Assembly (NCBI RefSeq): GCF_900961225.1
Contig: NZ_CAAHFN010000067.1
Span: forward strand, 1 to 38,521
Reading direction: 5' to 3'
Length of the DNA: 38,521 bases
From: Modicisalibacter radicis
GTDB lineage: Bacteria; Pseudomonadota; Gammaproteobacteria; Pseudomonadales; Halomonadaceae
A program made the position numbers and the translations under genes. Positions within the stretch are counted from its first letter, which is position 1. Every line of letters begins with the position of its first letter. This document shows, piece after piece, positions 16,079 to 24,777 of this stretch. The notes below the pieces were generated by a model. That model was not told the DNA's origin. It ran no database searches and saw only the letters and a program-made list of their open reading frames with translations.

Positions 16079-16202
16079 GGTTCTGCTTCCTTGTAAAGCG
16101 TCAGCCAGGCGGCGAGCCTGGCTGATCTTATATGCGGCGCGGGAGCGCCCGGTTACCTTGCTTGCCTGGCGGCACGCCAACAGGCAGCTACTGAGTCAAT
16201 GT

Positions 16203-16835
16203 TCAGCCGCGGGCACGCACCTTCTCCAGGATGCGCGGCACCCGCTTGTCGCCGGCCTCGCCGCACAGCAGCATGCGCAGGCCGCTGGTGGCCCAGCTAC
16301 GCAGCGCCGAGTCGGCGGTGGTGACGTTGGCCAGCCAATAGACGGCCTCTTCCCGGGAAAACATCGCGACGCGGCGACCGATCAGCTCGATACGGTCAAC
16401 GTCTTTAACCTTGCTCTGCAGGCGAAAGAACAGCGCCAGGCGCGCGCCGGCGGCCTCATCCAAAGGGAAGTTAAGGTCAGTCTGCTTGAGTCCCTCGACT
16501 GACATGTAACTCTCCAGGCCCAAGGGGATGCCCTGCTCGTCCTTCACGTCTTCCAGGATGCGCTTGAGCACCGGCAGGCAGGCGCGCACGCTCTCGCCAT
16601 GCAGGGTACCGCGCTCCACATGCTTGGCGCGCGGATTGGTGAGTCCTTCGATGTCGTCGCGGTCCTCCGGGGCAATACGCTCCTTGATGATCAGCACCGG
16701 CGACGGAAGATCCTTGTGGCGCGTCAGTCGCAGCACGTAGGGCGAGCGTTTGGCCAGCTTGGCCAGCTGAGCCTCGTCAGCCTGATTGCTCTTGCGGCGG
16801 CGGCGGGAAGCCGCCTCCTTTGCGGTAGTGGCCAT
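16203..16835 (-). CDS. Small accessory protein of DUF499/DUF1156 systems (DUF7680/DUF3780 position)
   Basis: 210 aa. It has a basic N-terminus (S-R-R-R-R-K-S), then a compact region ending in A-L-F-F-R-L-Q-S-K-V-K-D-V-D-R-I-E-L and F-S-R-E-E-A-V-Y-W-L-A. I recognise it mainly by its slot: in related clusters a 180-220-aa protein (named DUF3780 or DUF7680 in databases) lies between the DUF499 ATPase and the DUF1156 methylase. No catalytic motif is visible, so it is more likely a structural or specificity subunit. It starts 9 nt after the DUF499 stop, and 124 nt separate it from the methylase. Confidence 0.7.
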   Translation of the reverse strand: MATTAKEAASRRRRKSNQADEAQLAKLAKRSPYVLRLTRHKDLPSPVLIIKERIAPEDRDDIEGLTNPRAKHVERGTLHGESVRACLPVLKRILEDVKDEQGIPLGLESYMSVEGLKQTDLNFPLDEAAGARLALFFRLQSKVKDVDRIELIGRRVAMFSREEAVYWLANVTTADSALRSWATSGLRMLLCGEAGDKRVPRILEKVRARG

Positions 16836-16844
16836 CAGTGGTGT

Positions 16845-19800
16845 TTATCCTTCCAGTAGCTCAAGCTTCTTAGTGAACCTGCAGTTCGGGTCCAGTTCTC
16901 CCAGCGTCAGACGAACCTCATGCTTCTCAGTGGTGAAACGCAAACGGCTATTAAGTGAAGCAAACAGGGCTCGACTCTCGACCAGAGCGCCTACCGTGCT
17001 CGGCCCCAGGATCAACTGGAAACGCCCCTTGTCGGGTGTTTCCGCGCCGATCTGCAGCGTCTGCACCTCGGTCTTCGATTGGGCCAACCCCGTGCCGGAA
17101 AGCAGGTTGAACAGCTGCTTGATATTCTCTGGAGTGCGCAGGACGAATGAGCGGTTCTCCACCTTGGGCTTGGTGATCCATCCGCGGGCCTGGGCCGTCT
17201 GGTAAGGCACCACGATACCGCCCTTCACTCCCCCCAACGGGACGCTGTCGCCGGTCATCGCCTGCTCGGGGTCAGCATCGCCTTCTTCGTTGAAAGCGTC
17301 TTGAGGGTAGGCCACCAGCTGCCGCTGAGCGAAGAGGTTCTCCAGCTGTTGCTGGAAGACGTGGGCATCGACCTTGTCGTGCTCCTGCTCGATGATCTTC
17401 GACAGTTGCCCGAGGTCGACTTGATCGCGACTTTCGATGGTCTGGCGGATCCAAGCACCCACAGTGTTAGGGTCGCGCACGATGCTTTCCAGCCAGCCCA
17501 ACTGCTTGGCATGCTCCTTGGTGCAGAGGATCCAGCCTTCGCCTTTGTTTTCCAAGGGCTCCACTGTGAGCGGGGGCGGGTTGTCCTTGTGATAGAGAGC
17601 ATCGGGCTTATGGCTGGACTTGTCGGGCATATGGCCCAGGCACCAGCTGCTGCGCTTGGCGCCCTCCACCAGCACAGTGGCGAGCAGCGCCGGGCGCTGC
17701 AGAATCGGCCAGTTACGGCGGGTAGCGAAGCGCTCGATCAGATCGCTGACGTTGACCTGCTTTAAGCTATCGAAGAACAGCTTGCCGAGCAGCGTGATGG
17801 CCTCTGCGGTGGAGGCCCGCTCTTCAGTAATCAGCTCGCCCTCCTCGGCCAGCTGCTTGAGGATGGCATCCTCCAGGTGCAGGCCACCGGAGCCGCCCGC
17901 AGTGGGGCCGGCGCCCCGCTTGCCGAGGTCCCGGACCACCACGCGGCCGCCTTCACGCCCCGGGTAGATCAGGAACCGATAGGCCTCATCAATAGCAGTG
18001 CGCAGCTCGGCCGGACTCTTGGCGGCGCGATCCTTGAACTCGCCCTTTTGCAGCTGTTCATGGCTGACGCCCCAGTTCTCGGGGTTCTCCTTGAGGCGCT
18101 CCAAGGAAATCGCCTTTCGCGCCAGGGTGAGAATGTTCTGCCGAGTGCGGTGTTCCTGGTGGGTGCGCGACTCCGTCCAGGTGGTGCTGGCGATGTGGCA
18201 GGTGCTGGGAGCCAGAAGGAAGACCTGATTCTGATACTGACGCACCGCGTCACCGCGCCGCTCGACGTAGCGCGCCGGATCCACCTCTTCCACCTCGAAG
18301 GCGAGGATACCCAGCTGTGGCTTGGGGGTCTTGTCGGGGATGCCCTCGCTGTCATCGATATTGGAGTGAACATCGAACACAGAAGAGCCCTTGATCAGGC
18401 TGCGGACCACCTGTTCGACACGCGTCATGGCCTCTTCTTGAGCCACGTTGCCCTCGATACGGCGCAGGATGTTGTTAAGGGTCGGCACGGTATCGGCGTA
18501 GAGCCGCCCATTGCGCTCTCGCAGGTAGTTGGCCTCGCGCTCGATAGTTTCCAGCGCCGATCGTACGGTGGCCGGTTTGATGGCCGGCGAGGCCATTTCA
18601 TACACAGCCGAGGTGATGTCGATACCGAACTTCTCGTCCTGCAGGCCGCCACCGCGGCCGATCAGGCTGTGCAGGAAGACCGAGCGCCAGGCCCATTCAT
18701 GCACCGGATAGCCATCGGGGTGAGGGTTGGCAGCATCCAGCTCGCCGGCCACGGTGCGGCTGGTGGCCTGGGTGCCGGAGGCCTTGCTGATATCGGAATC
18801 CAGCACAGGAACGAGGTCACTATTCTCCGTCTTGCCCAGTAGCTCATTGCGGATGGTGCTGTCCGAGAGATCGATATGGCCGATCTGGATCAGCGGAATG
18901 GTCAGCTTGGCCTCCCAGATACGTCGCACGGCACGCGCCAGGGTACGCAGCAAGCCGCGAGTGCCCTGAAAACTCTCTACCTGGGCCAGCTCTTCAGAGA
19001 GAAACTCAATCAGCGTGGGATGGAACGGATAGTGCGCAACCAGCCGTTCGTGCAACTGCGGGTCGTTTGCACCGGCAGGCAGATCGGTGCCGGCTTGGCG
19101 GTAGGTCTCGATAAACGCAGAAGCCACCTCGCTTGCTGTCGCCTGGTCAACCGAGACAAACAGCCGCTTGGCCATGATGCGGGAAAGATCCCCCTCCTGC
19201 ACCGGCGTGGTAGCCTCCGAGGTACGGTTGACCACATCCAGCACGCCACGCTGAGCCTCACGCACTACAGCTTCGGCCTCTGCCGAGCTCATGCTGTGAG
19301 TCGACTGAAGCTTGCGGATCAGCTTGTTGAAGTCGCCAAAAGCGTTGGTGGCCGAGGCCAGACTCAATACCACCGAAACATTGGCTTTGCCCGCGGCGTA
19401 GGTTGAGAGCGACATCAGGAAGGCCGCCGACTGTTCGGCGCCTACACCAGGAAAAGCGGCCTCAATACGCGAGAGGTACTGGGCAATCTCGTCGATGATG
19501 ATTAGCGTCGGTCGGTCGCCGAACAGCGTATCGAAGAATTCATCCGAGGCAGGCGCCGAAGCGTCATCCAGACGCGATTGGATCGAGGCCTGCTGCTCGG
19601 TGGAAAGCGTCTGCTGGGCGATCATCCACCACAGGGTATTGGGCTTGGACGAGGAGCCACCGGCGGTTTCTCGCAGGGTATCCACTGTGTCGCCAATGAC
19701 GCCGACCACCTGCACCTGGCCCGGCGCTGGCAAGCGCTCGGGAGCGAGGATCCCAGCCATGTGCTCGGCCAGCGGTTGCCCCTGCATGGCGGCATGAGCT

Positions 19801-20111
19801 AGGGCGATCAAGGTATGGGTCTTGCCACCCCCGAAGGCGGTATCGAGGCGCTGCAGGGCGGGGCGCGACAGGTCGCCGTTGGTCAGCCGAGCGAGGGCGT
19901 TATCCAGGATGGTGCATAGCCCCTGGGTCGGATGCGTGGCATCTCGGAAGAAGGCTACCGGGTCCGAGTAAAGCGAGCTTGCCCCTTCGTGAGCCTCACC
20001 TTTGCGATAGTCGCCCAGCACGCGGCTAAGACTAGCGGTGAATATTTCAGGGTTGAAGGTTCCCGCCAGGATCTCGGGGCGTGGATGACAGGTGGAAAGA
20101 ACGTCTTGCAT
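16845..20111 (-). CDS. DUF499 AAA+ ATPase (COG1483), first gene of the defence operon
   Basis: 1088 aa, the usual DUF499 length. GGGAG lies 6 nt before the ATG. Walker A is A-F-G-G-G-K-T-H (92-99) in R-L-D-T-A-F-G-G-G-K-T-H-T-L, the diagnostic DUF499 form; Walker B is L-I-I-I-D-E-I-A-Q-Y (203-212). The remainder holds family-typical segments such as Y-P-F-H-P-T-L-I-E-F-L and Q-G-T-R-G-L-L-R-T-L-A-R-A-V. DUF499 proteins occur with DUF1156 methylases in defence islands and are thought to be large ATP-driven motors or switches. As first gene of a six-gene minus-strand operon it probably sets the expression of the whole set. I could not identify a convincing promoter in the 312 nt upstream. Confidence 0.92.
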   Translation of the reverse strand: MQDVLSTCHPRPEILAGTFNPEIFTASLSRVLGDYRKGEAHEGASSLYSDPVAFFRDATHPTQGLCTILDNALARLTNGDLSRPALQRLDTAFGGGKTHTLIALAHAAMQGQPLAEHMAGILAPERLPAPGQVQVVGVIGDTVDTLRETAGGSSSKPNTLWWMIAQQTLSTEQQASIQSRLDDASAPASDEFFDTLFGDRPTLIIIDEIAQYLSRIEAAFPGVGAEQSAAFLMSLSTYAAGKANVSVVLSLASATNAFGDFNKLIRKLQSTHSMSSAEAEAVVREAQRGVLDVVNRTSEATTPVQEGDLSRIMAKRLFVSVDQATASEVASAFIETYRQAGTDLPAGANDPQLHERLVAHYPFHPTLIEFLSEELAQVESFQGTRGLLRTLARAVRRIWEAKLTIPLIQIGHIDLSDSTIRNELLGKTENSDLVPVLDSDISKASGTQATSRTVAGELDAANPHPDGYPVHEWAWRSVFLHSLIGRGGGLQDEKFGIDITSAVYEMASPAIKPATVRSALETIEREANYLRERNGRLYADTVPTLNNILRRIEGNVAQEEAMTRVEQVVRSLIKGSSVFDVHSNIDDSEGIPDKTPKPQLGILAFEVEEVDPARYVERRGDAVRQYQNQVFLLAPSTCHIASTTWTESRTHQEHRTRQNILTLARKAISLERLKENPENWGVSHEQLQKGEFKDRAAKSPAELRTAIDEAYRFLIYPGREGGRVVVRDLGKRGAGPTAGGSGGLHLEDAILKQLAEEGELITEERASTAEAITLLGKLFFDSLKQVNVSDLIERFATRRNWPILQRPALLATVLVEGAKRSSWCLGHMPDKSSHKPDALYHKDNPPPLTVEPLENKGEGWILCTKEHAKQLGWLESIVRDPNTVGAWIRQTIESRDQVDLGQLSKIIEQEHDKVDAHVFQQQLENLFAQRQLVAYPQDAFNEEGDADPEQAMTGDSVPLGGVKGGIVVPYQTAQARGWITKPKVENRSFVLRTPENIKQLFNLLSGTGLAQSKTEVQTLQIGAETPDKGRFQLILGPSTVGALVESRALFASLNSRLRFTTEKHEVRLTLGELDPNCRFTKKLELLEG

Positions 20112-20423
20112 TGGTTGCTCCCTGCAGTGGCACCAAGGCGGCCTCCATGAGGAGTTGAGCCCTGGCCAGCTCGTTTATGGCTTTTTGGGCTATGTTACGC
20201 CAGCGGTGCCAAGCTAGGTAAGGGGCTAAGCATCCAACTACACCAGCTATAACCGATCAATATCTCGGCAGCCGTTGATCTAGCACGGCAGACACGGGCC
20301 CTAAAGGCCTGCCGGTTTATGATTCGGCTAGCCCATCGCACTTTCACGTGGAAAAAAATAAATCCCGCCATACGGCCGGTGCCGCCCCTGAAGGCAGCGC
20401 CGGCGTTGTGCTTTGGTTGACGT
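20112..20423. other. Intergenic region between RadC-like gene and the defence operon
   Basis: 312 nt without a supported gene. It contains a terminator-like hairpin for the upstream minus-strand module (20375-20404) and must hold the defence-operon promoter if that operon is independent. No clear -35/-10 pair was identified on the minus strand. Confidence 0.5.
20375..20404 (-). terminator. Possible terminator of the recombination module
   Basis: GCCGGTGCCGCC and GGCAGCGCCGGC form a 12-bp stem with two mismatched positions, pairable as G-U on the minus-strand transcript. A T-run (complement of A7 at 20352-20358) follows about 16 nt later on that strand, so it is only loosely terminator-like. 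Confidence 0.35.
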
Positions 20424-20921
20424 TCAGAGGTACCCAAGCTCTGCAAAGGATGAGCAACCTTCGGTCCCAACCACGATGTGATCGATGATGCGGATTTCCA
20501 CCAGGCCCAGAGCTTCATTGAGCCTTTGCGTGATGCGCCGGTCAGCATCGCTGGGCTCGGGATCTCCAGAGGGGTGATTGTGCACCAGGATCACCGCGGC
20601 GGCGTTGCAGGCCAGAGACTGCTTGACCACCTCACGGGGATAGACGCTCGCCGAGTCGATGGTGCCGCGAAACAGCTCCTCGAAGCGGATCACCCGATGC
20701 TGGCTGTCGAGGAAGACGGCACTGAACACTTCGTGCTCGTAGTCCTGTAACAGCACCTGCAGGTGTTCGAACGCCAGCGCAGGCTGGGTGATCTTGCGTC
20801 CCCTGGCCAGCCGGCGACGAGCGAAGGCCTTGGCGATGCCCAAGAGCTCCGCCTCAGTCACCGTGTCGGTGATGCGATAGGTGCCGGCGGTCTCGCCGGC
20901 AGTCAGCTTGCGGTGGTTCAT
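20424..20921 (-). CDS. radC: RadC-like JAB/MPN-domain protein
   Basis: 165 aa. The metal-binding JAMM motif is complete: H114-N-H116-P-S-G-D-P-E-P-S124-D-A-D127, with E81/E82 upstream as the candidate general base. The usual RadC helix-hairpin-helix part is largely missing, as in short island-borne RadC proteins (YkfG/YeeS type). Such proteins are frequent in integrative elements; their DNA-repair role is disputed. It starts 12 nt after the YqaJ exonuclease stop and is the last gene of the minus-strand recombination module. Confidence 0.9.
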   Translation of the reverse strand: MNHRKLTAGETAGTYRITDTVTEAELLGIAKAFARRRLARGRKITQPALAFEHLQVLLQDYEHEVFSAVFLDSQHRVIRFEELFRGTIDSASVYPREVVKQSLACNAAAVILVHNHPSGDPEPSDADRRITQRLNEALGLVEIRIIDHIVVGTEGCSSFAELGYL

Positions 20922-20932
20922 GATGTTGCTCC

Positions 20933-21544
20933 TCAGGCCGCCATGACCATGGCCATGCGACGCTCCAACTCCTCATAGAACGCCTCGACGCGCTCAGCGA
21001 TGGTGCGAATCATCGCCTCGTCCCGGTAGGCCCGCTTCACGAACAGCGGCATCCCGGGCCAGTAGCTGACGAAATCGATCCACTCCCGCTCGCTGACCCA
21101 CAGGCCGCCCTGGCACTGGGCGATGTGCTCTTGAGGCAGCTCATCGGCCAGCAGTAGCTCGATCTGGTACTTGGGCAGCTTGGTCTTGATCTCGACGAGG
21201 CCGTTGCCATCCACCAGGCAGTCCGGCGAGTAGCCCACCCCGTGGTTGAGGATGATGCCGACCTGCTCAAGACCCGGTAGTCCTGTGGCTTCTTGGTAGA
21301 GCTCTCGGGCCACGGGTTCCAACTCGTGTCCCCGTTGGATGTGGGGGTTTCCCTGGAAGGCATCAGAGGGCTCGCCGGTGATGCGTTCGCCAATCAACTG
21401 GTGCATGTAGCTCATCGCACCGGCTCCGAAGCCTGCTGGCCCCTTGCCCTTGACCAGCAGCGTCTTCAACTCGGACATGGTGATGATACCGAGCCTTGCT
21501 GCATGCCACTCGGGCGTGCCTTGGTCCAGTGTCAGGATTTGCAT
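20933..21544 (-). CDS. YqaJ/lambda-Exo family recombination exonuclease
   Basis: 203 aa. The first residues ([12 protein letters not shown]) and the catalytic set D108 (Y-S-P-D-C-L), E118-I-K120 (L-V-E-I-K-T-K) define the YqaJ viral recombinase fold, which resects double-stranded DNA to 3' single-strand tails. It pairs functionally with the ERF annealing protein encoded just upstream, forming a Red-like system. AAGGAG precedes the ATG. The 61-nt gap to the ERF gene contains an 11-bp hairpin followed by TTATGCCGTGT on the transcript strand. Confidence 0.92.
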   Translation of the reverse strand: MQILTLDQGTPEWHAARLGIITMSELKTLLVKGKGPAGFGAGAMSYMHQLIGERITGEPSDAFQGNPHIQRGHELEPVARELYQEATGLPGLEQVGIILNHGVGYSPDCLVDGNGLVEIKTKLPKYQIELLLADELPQEHIAQCQGGLWVSEREWIDFVSYWPGMPLFVKRAYRDEAMIRTIAERVEAFYEELERRMAMVMAA

Positions 21545-21563
21545 GATGTTCTCCTTCTCGATG

Positions 21564-21602
21564 ACACGGCATAAGCCAGCGAGGGGAGGTTCCCTCGCTG
21601 GC
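21564..21602 (-). promoter_or_regulatory. Hairpin leader plus TTATGCCGTGT box before the exonuclease gene
   Basis: GCCAGCGAGGG (21575-21585) and CCCTCGCTGGC (21592-21602) form a perfect 11-bp stem. On the minus strand the stem is immediately followed by TTATGCCGTGT (21574-21564), then 19 nt with AAGGAG to the exonuclease ATG. The same composite occurs before the DUF932 gene. Confidence 0.6.
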
Positions 21603-21605
21603 CAC

Positions 21606-22352
21606 TTAGTGACGTTGATGGTTGGGCTGGTTGGGTTGAGCCCGTTTCTGAAGGGAAGCCCGAAGCTTGTCGAAATCGCCGCGCGGCACCTGCTCAGCCT
21701 CGCCGTACTTGCCGACGAACCATTCCTGAGTCGTCGGGGGACAGGCGGAGATCAACTGTCGGATCTGCCCGGCCTGAAAAGGCGTGACCAGCTTGACCGG
21801 AGCGGCGGCGTGGCCGTTGTCGTCCTGGCCCCGGGTGGTGATGTTGAGCAGAGCGCAAAGCACATAACGCTTGCCGTAGCTGGTGGAGGATCCAAAGGCC
21901 TGTACAGCGTTCTTGTTGCCGCTGCTATCGGCCGGCAGCAGCATGCTGGTCTCTTCCCGATGACCGTCCTGGTGCATGAGCACCCCAGTGACCTGAATGC
22001 CGCGTTCCTGGGTTTGAATGCGGAAGCTCACCGCGAAGCCATGTGTCTTCATGATCGGACGCACGGTATCGACGATGTCTTCTAGGGTGGCGTAGTGACC
22101 GTTGTTGCCCTGGCCGCGCTCGACGATGCTGGGCAGCTCCGTCTGCATGGCTGCCATGGCCGCGCTGTAGGCCATCAGCGCCTGACGATCGAGCACACGC
22201 TCCTGCATCTGCAGCAGACGCTCCATCTTGTCGATGTCGACCTCAGGGTTGAGGGCGGCCCGTTCGATCACCTGGATGATCGCCATGCTGTCAGGGGTGG
22301 CTTGAGTAACCGGTGCTCGGTTGGCGGTCTTGGGATGAATAGGGGTTGCCAT
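21606..22352 (-). CDS. ERF superfamily single-strand annealing protein
   Basis: 248 aa. The central region has L-M-A-Y-S-A-A-M-A-A-M-Q, H-Y-A-T-L-E-D-I-V-D-T-V-R-P-I-M and a following G-F-A-V-S-F-R, then S-S-T-S-Y-G-K-R-Y, all hallmarks of the ERF family of phage P22-type recombinases. It anneals complementary single strands made by the YqaJ exonuclease. The gene begins 12 nt after the preceding 61-aa ORF. Such pairs let mobile elements recombine and diversify. Confidence 0.92.
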   Translation of the reverse strand: MATPIHPKTANRAPVTQATPDSMAIIQVIERAALNPEVDIDKMERLLQMQERVLDRQALMAYSAAMAAMQTELPSIVERGQGNNGHYATLEDIVDTVRPIMKTHGFAVSFRIQTQERGIQVTGVLMHQDGHREETSMLLPADSSGNKNAVQAFGSSTSYGKRYVLCALLNITTRGQDDNGHAAAPVKLVTPFQAGQIRQLISACPPTTQEWFVGKYGEAEQVPRGDFDKLRASLQKRAQPNQPNHQRH

Positions 22353-22363
22353 AATGGCCTCCG

Positions 22364-22549
22364 TTAGCGATAGCGCTGGATGACGTCAGGGAGTTGGTCG
22401 ATAGGCACCGGCTCAAGGGTCAGGGCCACGCGATAGACACAGCCCTCGGCCAGTACATGGGTTTCTGTCGCGTGTTCGCCGGCCTCCAGCAACTGACGTG
22501 TCAGCTGGGTCAGGACATGGCACATTTCGAACGTCATGGGCGGTTGCAT
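22364..22549 (-). CDS. Small hypothetical protein in the recombination module
   Basis: 61 aa from the ATG at 22549, which has GGAG six bases upstream; in-frame ATGs at 22555 and 22570 are less well placed. No recognisable domain. It ends Q-L-P-D-V-I-Q-R-Y-R and lies tightly between the DUF932 and ERF genes on the same strand, which supports it being expressed. Confidence 0.55.
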   Translation of the reverse strand: MQPPMTFEMCHVLTQLTRQLLEAGEHATETHVLAEGCVYRVALTLEPVPIDQLPDVIQRYR

Positions 22550-22570
22550 GGGCATCTCCAGAAACAGCAA

Positions 22571-22607
22571 CGCCCGGCCTTTGAAGGGGCCGGGCGCTAT
22601 GCCGTGG
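22571..22607 (-). terminator. 9-bp GC hairpin between DUF932 and the small ORF
   Basis: CGCCCGGCC (22571-22579) pairs perfectly with GGCCGGGCG (22588-22596), loop TTTGAAGG. On the minus strand TTGCTGTTT follows, so it could attenuate transcription. On the plus strand it is followed by CTATGCCGTGG (22597-22607), a copy of the leader box seen at 21564 and 23638 but in opposite orientation. Confidence 0.5.
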
Positions 22608-22645
22608 TGAGGGAAAGACTCAGTGGGGGTGTTGCTACCGGGGAA

Positions 22646-23614
22646 TCAGCCCACCAGCGCAAGTGCTGACTCCAGGGCCTTGTCCTTGAGACCGGCCCCC
22701 TGGCCAAACCAGGCGGAATCCATCCGATAGTCGCTGCTACGGGCGCGCTTCTCGTGATCCACGTACTCGGTGACCGCGTTGAGTAGCCCCCAAGCGGTGC
22801 CTTGCGCCGTGCACAGCCGAGAGCCACGCCCTTCACCCTGATAGAGCTTCTGGACGCGGTTGAGGGCGCGAACGTTGGGCAGCTTGGACGGATCCTCCAG
22901 CGGCGCCTCGGCGTTGCAGATCACCGCCTGGAAATAGGCTCTCGCCTCCTCCTGGCTAACCTTGCGCTCGGCCAGGGTCTTCAGGCGATACATGAAGTCG
23001 TCCCACTGGGACACGGAGATCCCTAGCTGCTGCTTGACTAGCTGCGGCCGAAACTCAGTGCTGTGCGGCACCTTCACTCCTTGCGACATGCCGTCCACGG
23101 CGATGGACAGAGTGTTGTTGCAGACCACCCGCACCGAGGTCGGGCTAGCGACGGTGGCCAGAGATCCATCGCAGGACGTCGCCAACAGCAAGTAGTCGTT
23201 GACCTGGTCCTGCCCCTTCAGAGCTCCACCCAGGCCACTCTTGGCCAAGGCCCAGAACTTGCGGCCACCCTTGAGCACGCCAGCAGTCTCGAGCTCATAG
23301 CCTGCGTATTCCGTGAGGTCCCGGTAGAACTCCAGTACCTCCTCCGGTTGCACCACCTTGTAGCGCTGGGAGACCACTGATAGCGGGTCCTTGGTGTCGG
23401 AGCGATAGAGCACCTTCTGCTCCGGAAAGGAATGGATGCTCCCCAGGTGGCCCTCGCCATCTGCGATGAAGCGCACCGGGGATTCATCGATGTGCCAATC
23501 CATGCCTGCTTGCTGCCGCCAGACTTCCAGCGGCTGGTGACGAGACAGCTGCTGGCCCAGGCCATGCCAGGGGGTGTCACCGACGTAGGCCATGTGTTCA
23601 ATTTGATGTGCCAT
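22646..23614 (-). CDS. DUF932 domain protein
   Basis: 322 aa from ATG 23614, with AAGGAG seven bases upstream; an upstream in-frame ATG has unrelated coding. The N-terminus (M-A-Y-V-G-D-T-P-W-H-G-L-G) and the segment T-S-V-R-V-V-C-N-N-T-L-S-I-A are diagnostic of DUF932, a family common in phages and conjugative or integrative elements near single-strand annealing proteins. Its biochemical role is unknown to me. It has a long hairpin-containing leader and appears to be in the same transcription unit as ERF, YqaJ and RadC. Confidence 0.9.
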   Translation of the reverse strand: MAHQIEHMAYVGDTPWHGLGQQLSRHQPLEVWRQQAGMDWHIDESPVRFIADGEGHLGSIHSFPEQKVLYRSDTKDPLSVVSQRYKVVQPEEVLEFYRDLTEYAGYELETAGVLKGGRKFWALAKSGLGGALKGQDQVNDYLLLATSCDGSLATVASPTSVRVVCNNTLSIAVDGMSQGVKVPHSTEFRPQLVKQQLGISVSQWDDFMYRLKTLAERKVSQEEARAYFQAVICNAEAPLEDPSKLPNVRALNRVQKLYQGEGRGSRLCTAQGTAWGLLNAVTEYVDHEKRARSSDYRMDSAWFGQGAGLKDKALESALALVG

Positions 23615-23637
23615 GGGAAAAGCTCCTTGAGAGACGC

Positions 23638-23675
23638 ACACGGCATAACGGCCTGCTCTCCAAAGAAAGCGGGCC
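23638..23675 (-). promoter_or_regulatory. Hairpin leader plus TTATGCCGTGT box before DUF932
   Basis: GGCCTGCT (23650-23657) pairs with AGCGGGCC (23668-23675) with one G-U pair. On the minus strand one base separates the stem from TTATGCCGTGT (23648-23638), followed after 23 nt by the DUF932 start. The arrangement is the same as at 21564-21602. Confidence 0.6.
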
Positions 23676-23755
23676 AACCGTGAGCATGTTGAGAAAGAGA
23701 ATTGAGGGGTCACCACCAAAGCAGTGATGGACGCGCTAGAGCGTGTCGAGAGGAG

Positions 23756-24085
23756 TCAGTCGAAGTGGGGGCGAAAGGTGTGGCCACAGGCCCGGCACTC
23801 GAGATTGTCGAGCACCTGATCATCCAGCTGGCTGCCAAGACGTGCCCCGACGACACCGCCCGCCGTGCCACCAACCAGTCCACCAAAGACGGCTCCGGCG
23901 ATACTACCAACGGCGATCCCTACCGGACCGCCTACTGCACCAACCAACGCGCCTGCCTCGGCGCCACTCCAAGCACCGGCCGCTCCACTCGCTGTGCCGG
24001 CTATGGCGCCAGTGGTTCCCCCTAGCTTACGCCCGCGATGGAGGGTATGGACTCGACGCGAGCCACAGCTCGGACACGTAATCAT
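23756..24085 (-). CDS. Split zinc-ribbon protein with internal glycine-zipper hairpin
   Basis: 109 aa, with AGGAGG upstream of the ATG. The N-terminus has C-P-S-C-G-S-R-R-V and the C-terminus C-R-A-C-G-H-T-F, the two knuckles of a zinc ribbon. Between them residues 22-86 are almost entirely Gly, Ala, Val, Ile and Thr in repeated GxxxG spacing (G-A-I-A-G-T, G-A-L-V-G-A-V-G-G-P, G-G-L-V-G-G-T-A-G-G), a glycine zipper likely to form a helical hairpin in or on a membrane. It is the first gene of the minus-strand recombination module. Function unknown. Confidence 0.75.
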   Translation of the reverse strand: MITCPSCGSRRVHTLHRGRKLGGTTGAIAGTASGAAGAWSGAEAGALVGAVGGPVGIAVGSIAGAVFGGLVGGTAGGVVGARLGSQLDDQVLDNLECRACGHTFRPHFD

Positions 24086-24324
24086 AAAGACCTCCTGACG
24101 TGAGAAATAACGCTCGTCGAAGCCATTGCTTCTCGACTTCAGGGAGGTAGTACGTGGCTGAAAGTTTTTTGAATTTAATCAATCATGGATTTTTAAGGTG
24201 ATGCTGAAATAGCAATGAAAGCCCTTTCCCACCACGGCAACACTCCGTGAAACATGACATTATTCGACTCGCAGACAGCCAACCTCCTTCGCTTCCGTAC
24301 TTTTTCACCTCAAGGATTAATCAC

Positions 24325-24459
24325 ATGAGACGATCTCATAGGCGAATCACGAACAGAATTGCGAGCCTGATTGGCTCGCGTTATTTAGAGAAAACCGAGT
24401 GGGATAACTTTTTACGCCAACAGGAAAAACAACCGTCTGGCCACACTGGCGTTTATTAA
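24325..24459 (+). CDS. Possible small basic protein
   Basis: 44 aa (M-R-R-S-H-R-R-I-T-N-R-I then E-W-D-N-F-L-R-Q-Q-E-K). AAGGA lies 8-9 nt upstream of the ATG. The composition, basic then amphipathic, is plausible for a real peptide, but there is no family match and the surroundings are otherwise noncoding. Confidence 0.3.
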   Translation: MRRSHRRITNRIASLIGSRYLEKTEWDNFLRQQEKQPSGHTGVY

Positions 24460-24777
24460 TTAACAATACTAGGAGATCTAGAGCCAGAAAACAACACTAA
24501 TCCGGTAAACGGTAGTATGGTGTTCTAGATACCCTTATATTGCTTACCCTTCTATAACACCCAATACAAGCCTAATCAATTCATACAGCATTAGCACAAG
24601 TGGAACATAGGCAACCCTACTCAAAGATTAACCTATTGCTTATTAGCTCGTACAGCACTGTCATTAAAATCTCGCCATGACCGCCCATTATGCCTAGCAC
24701 TCGATTCATTCGAATAAATTCTCGTTCAAGCTTGCCTAAACCTGTTTGACATTTACCAGAATGCCATGTTGCTTTTA

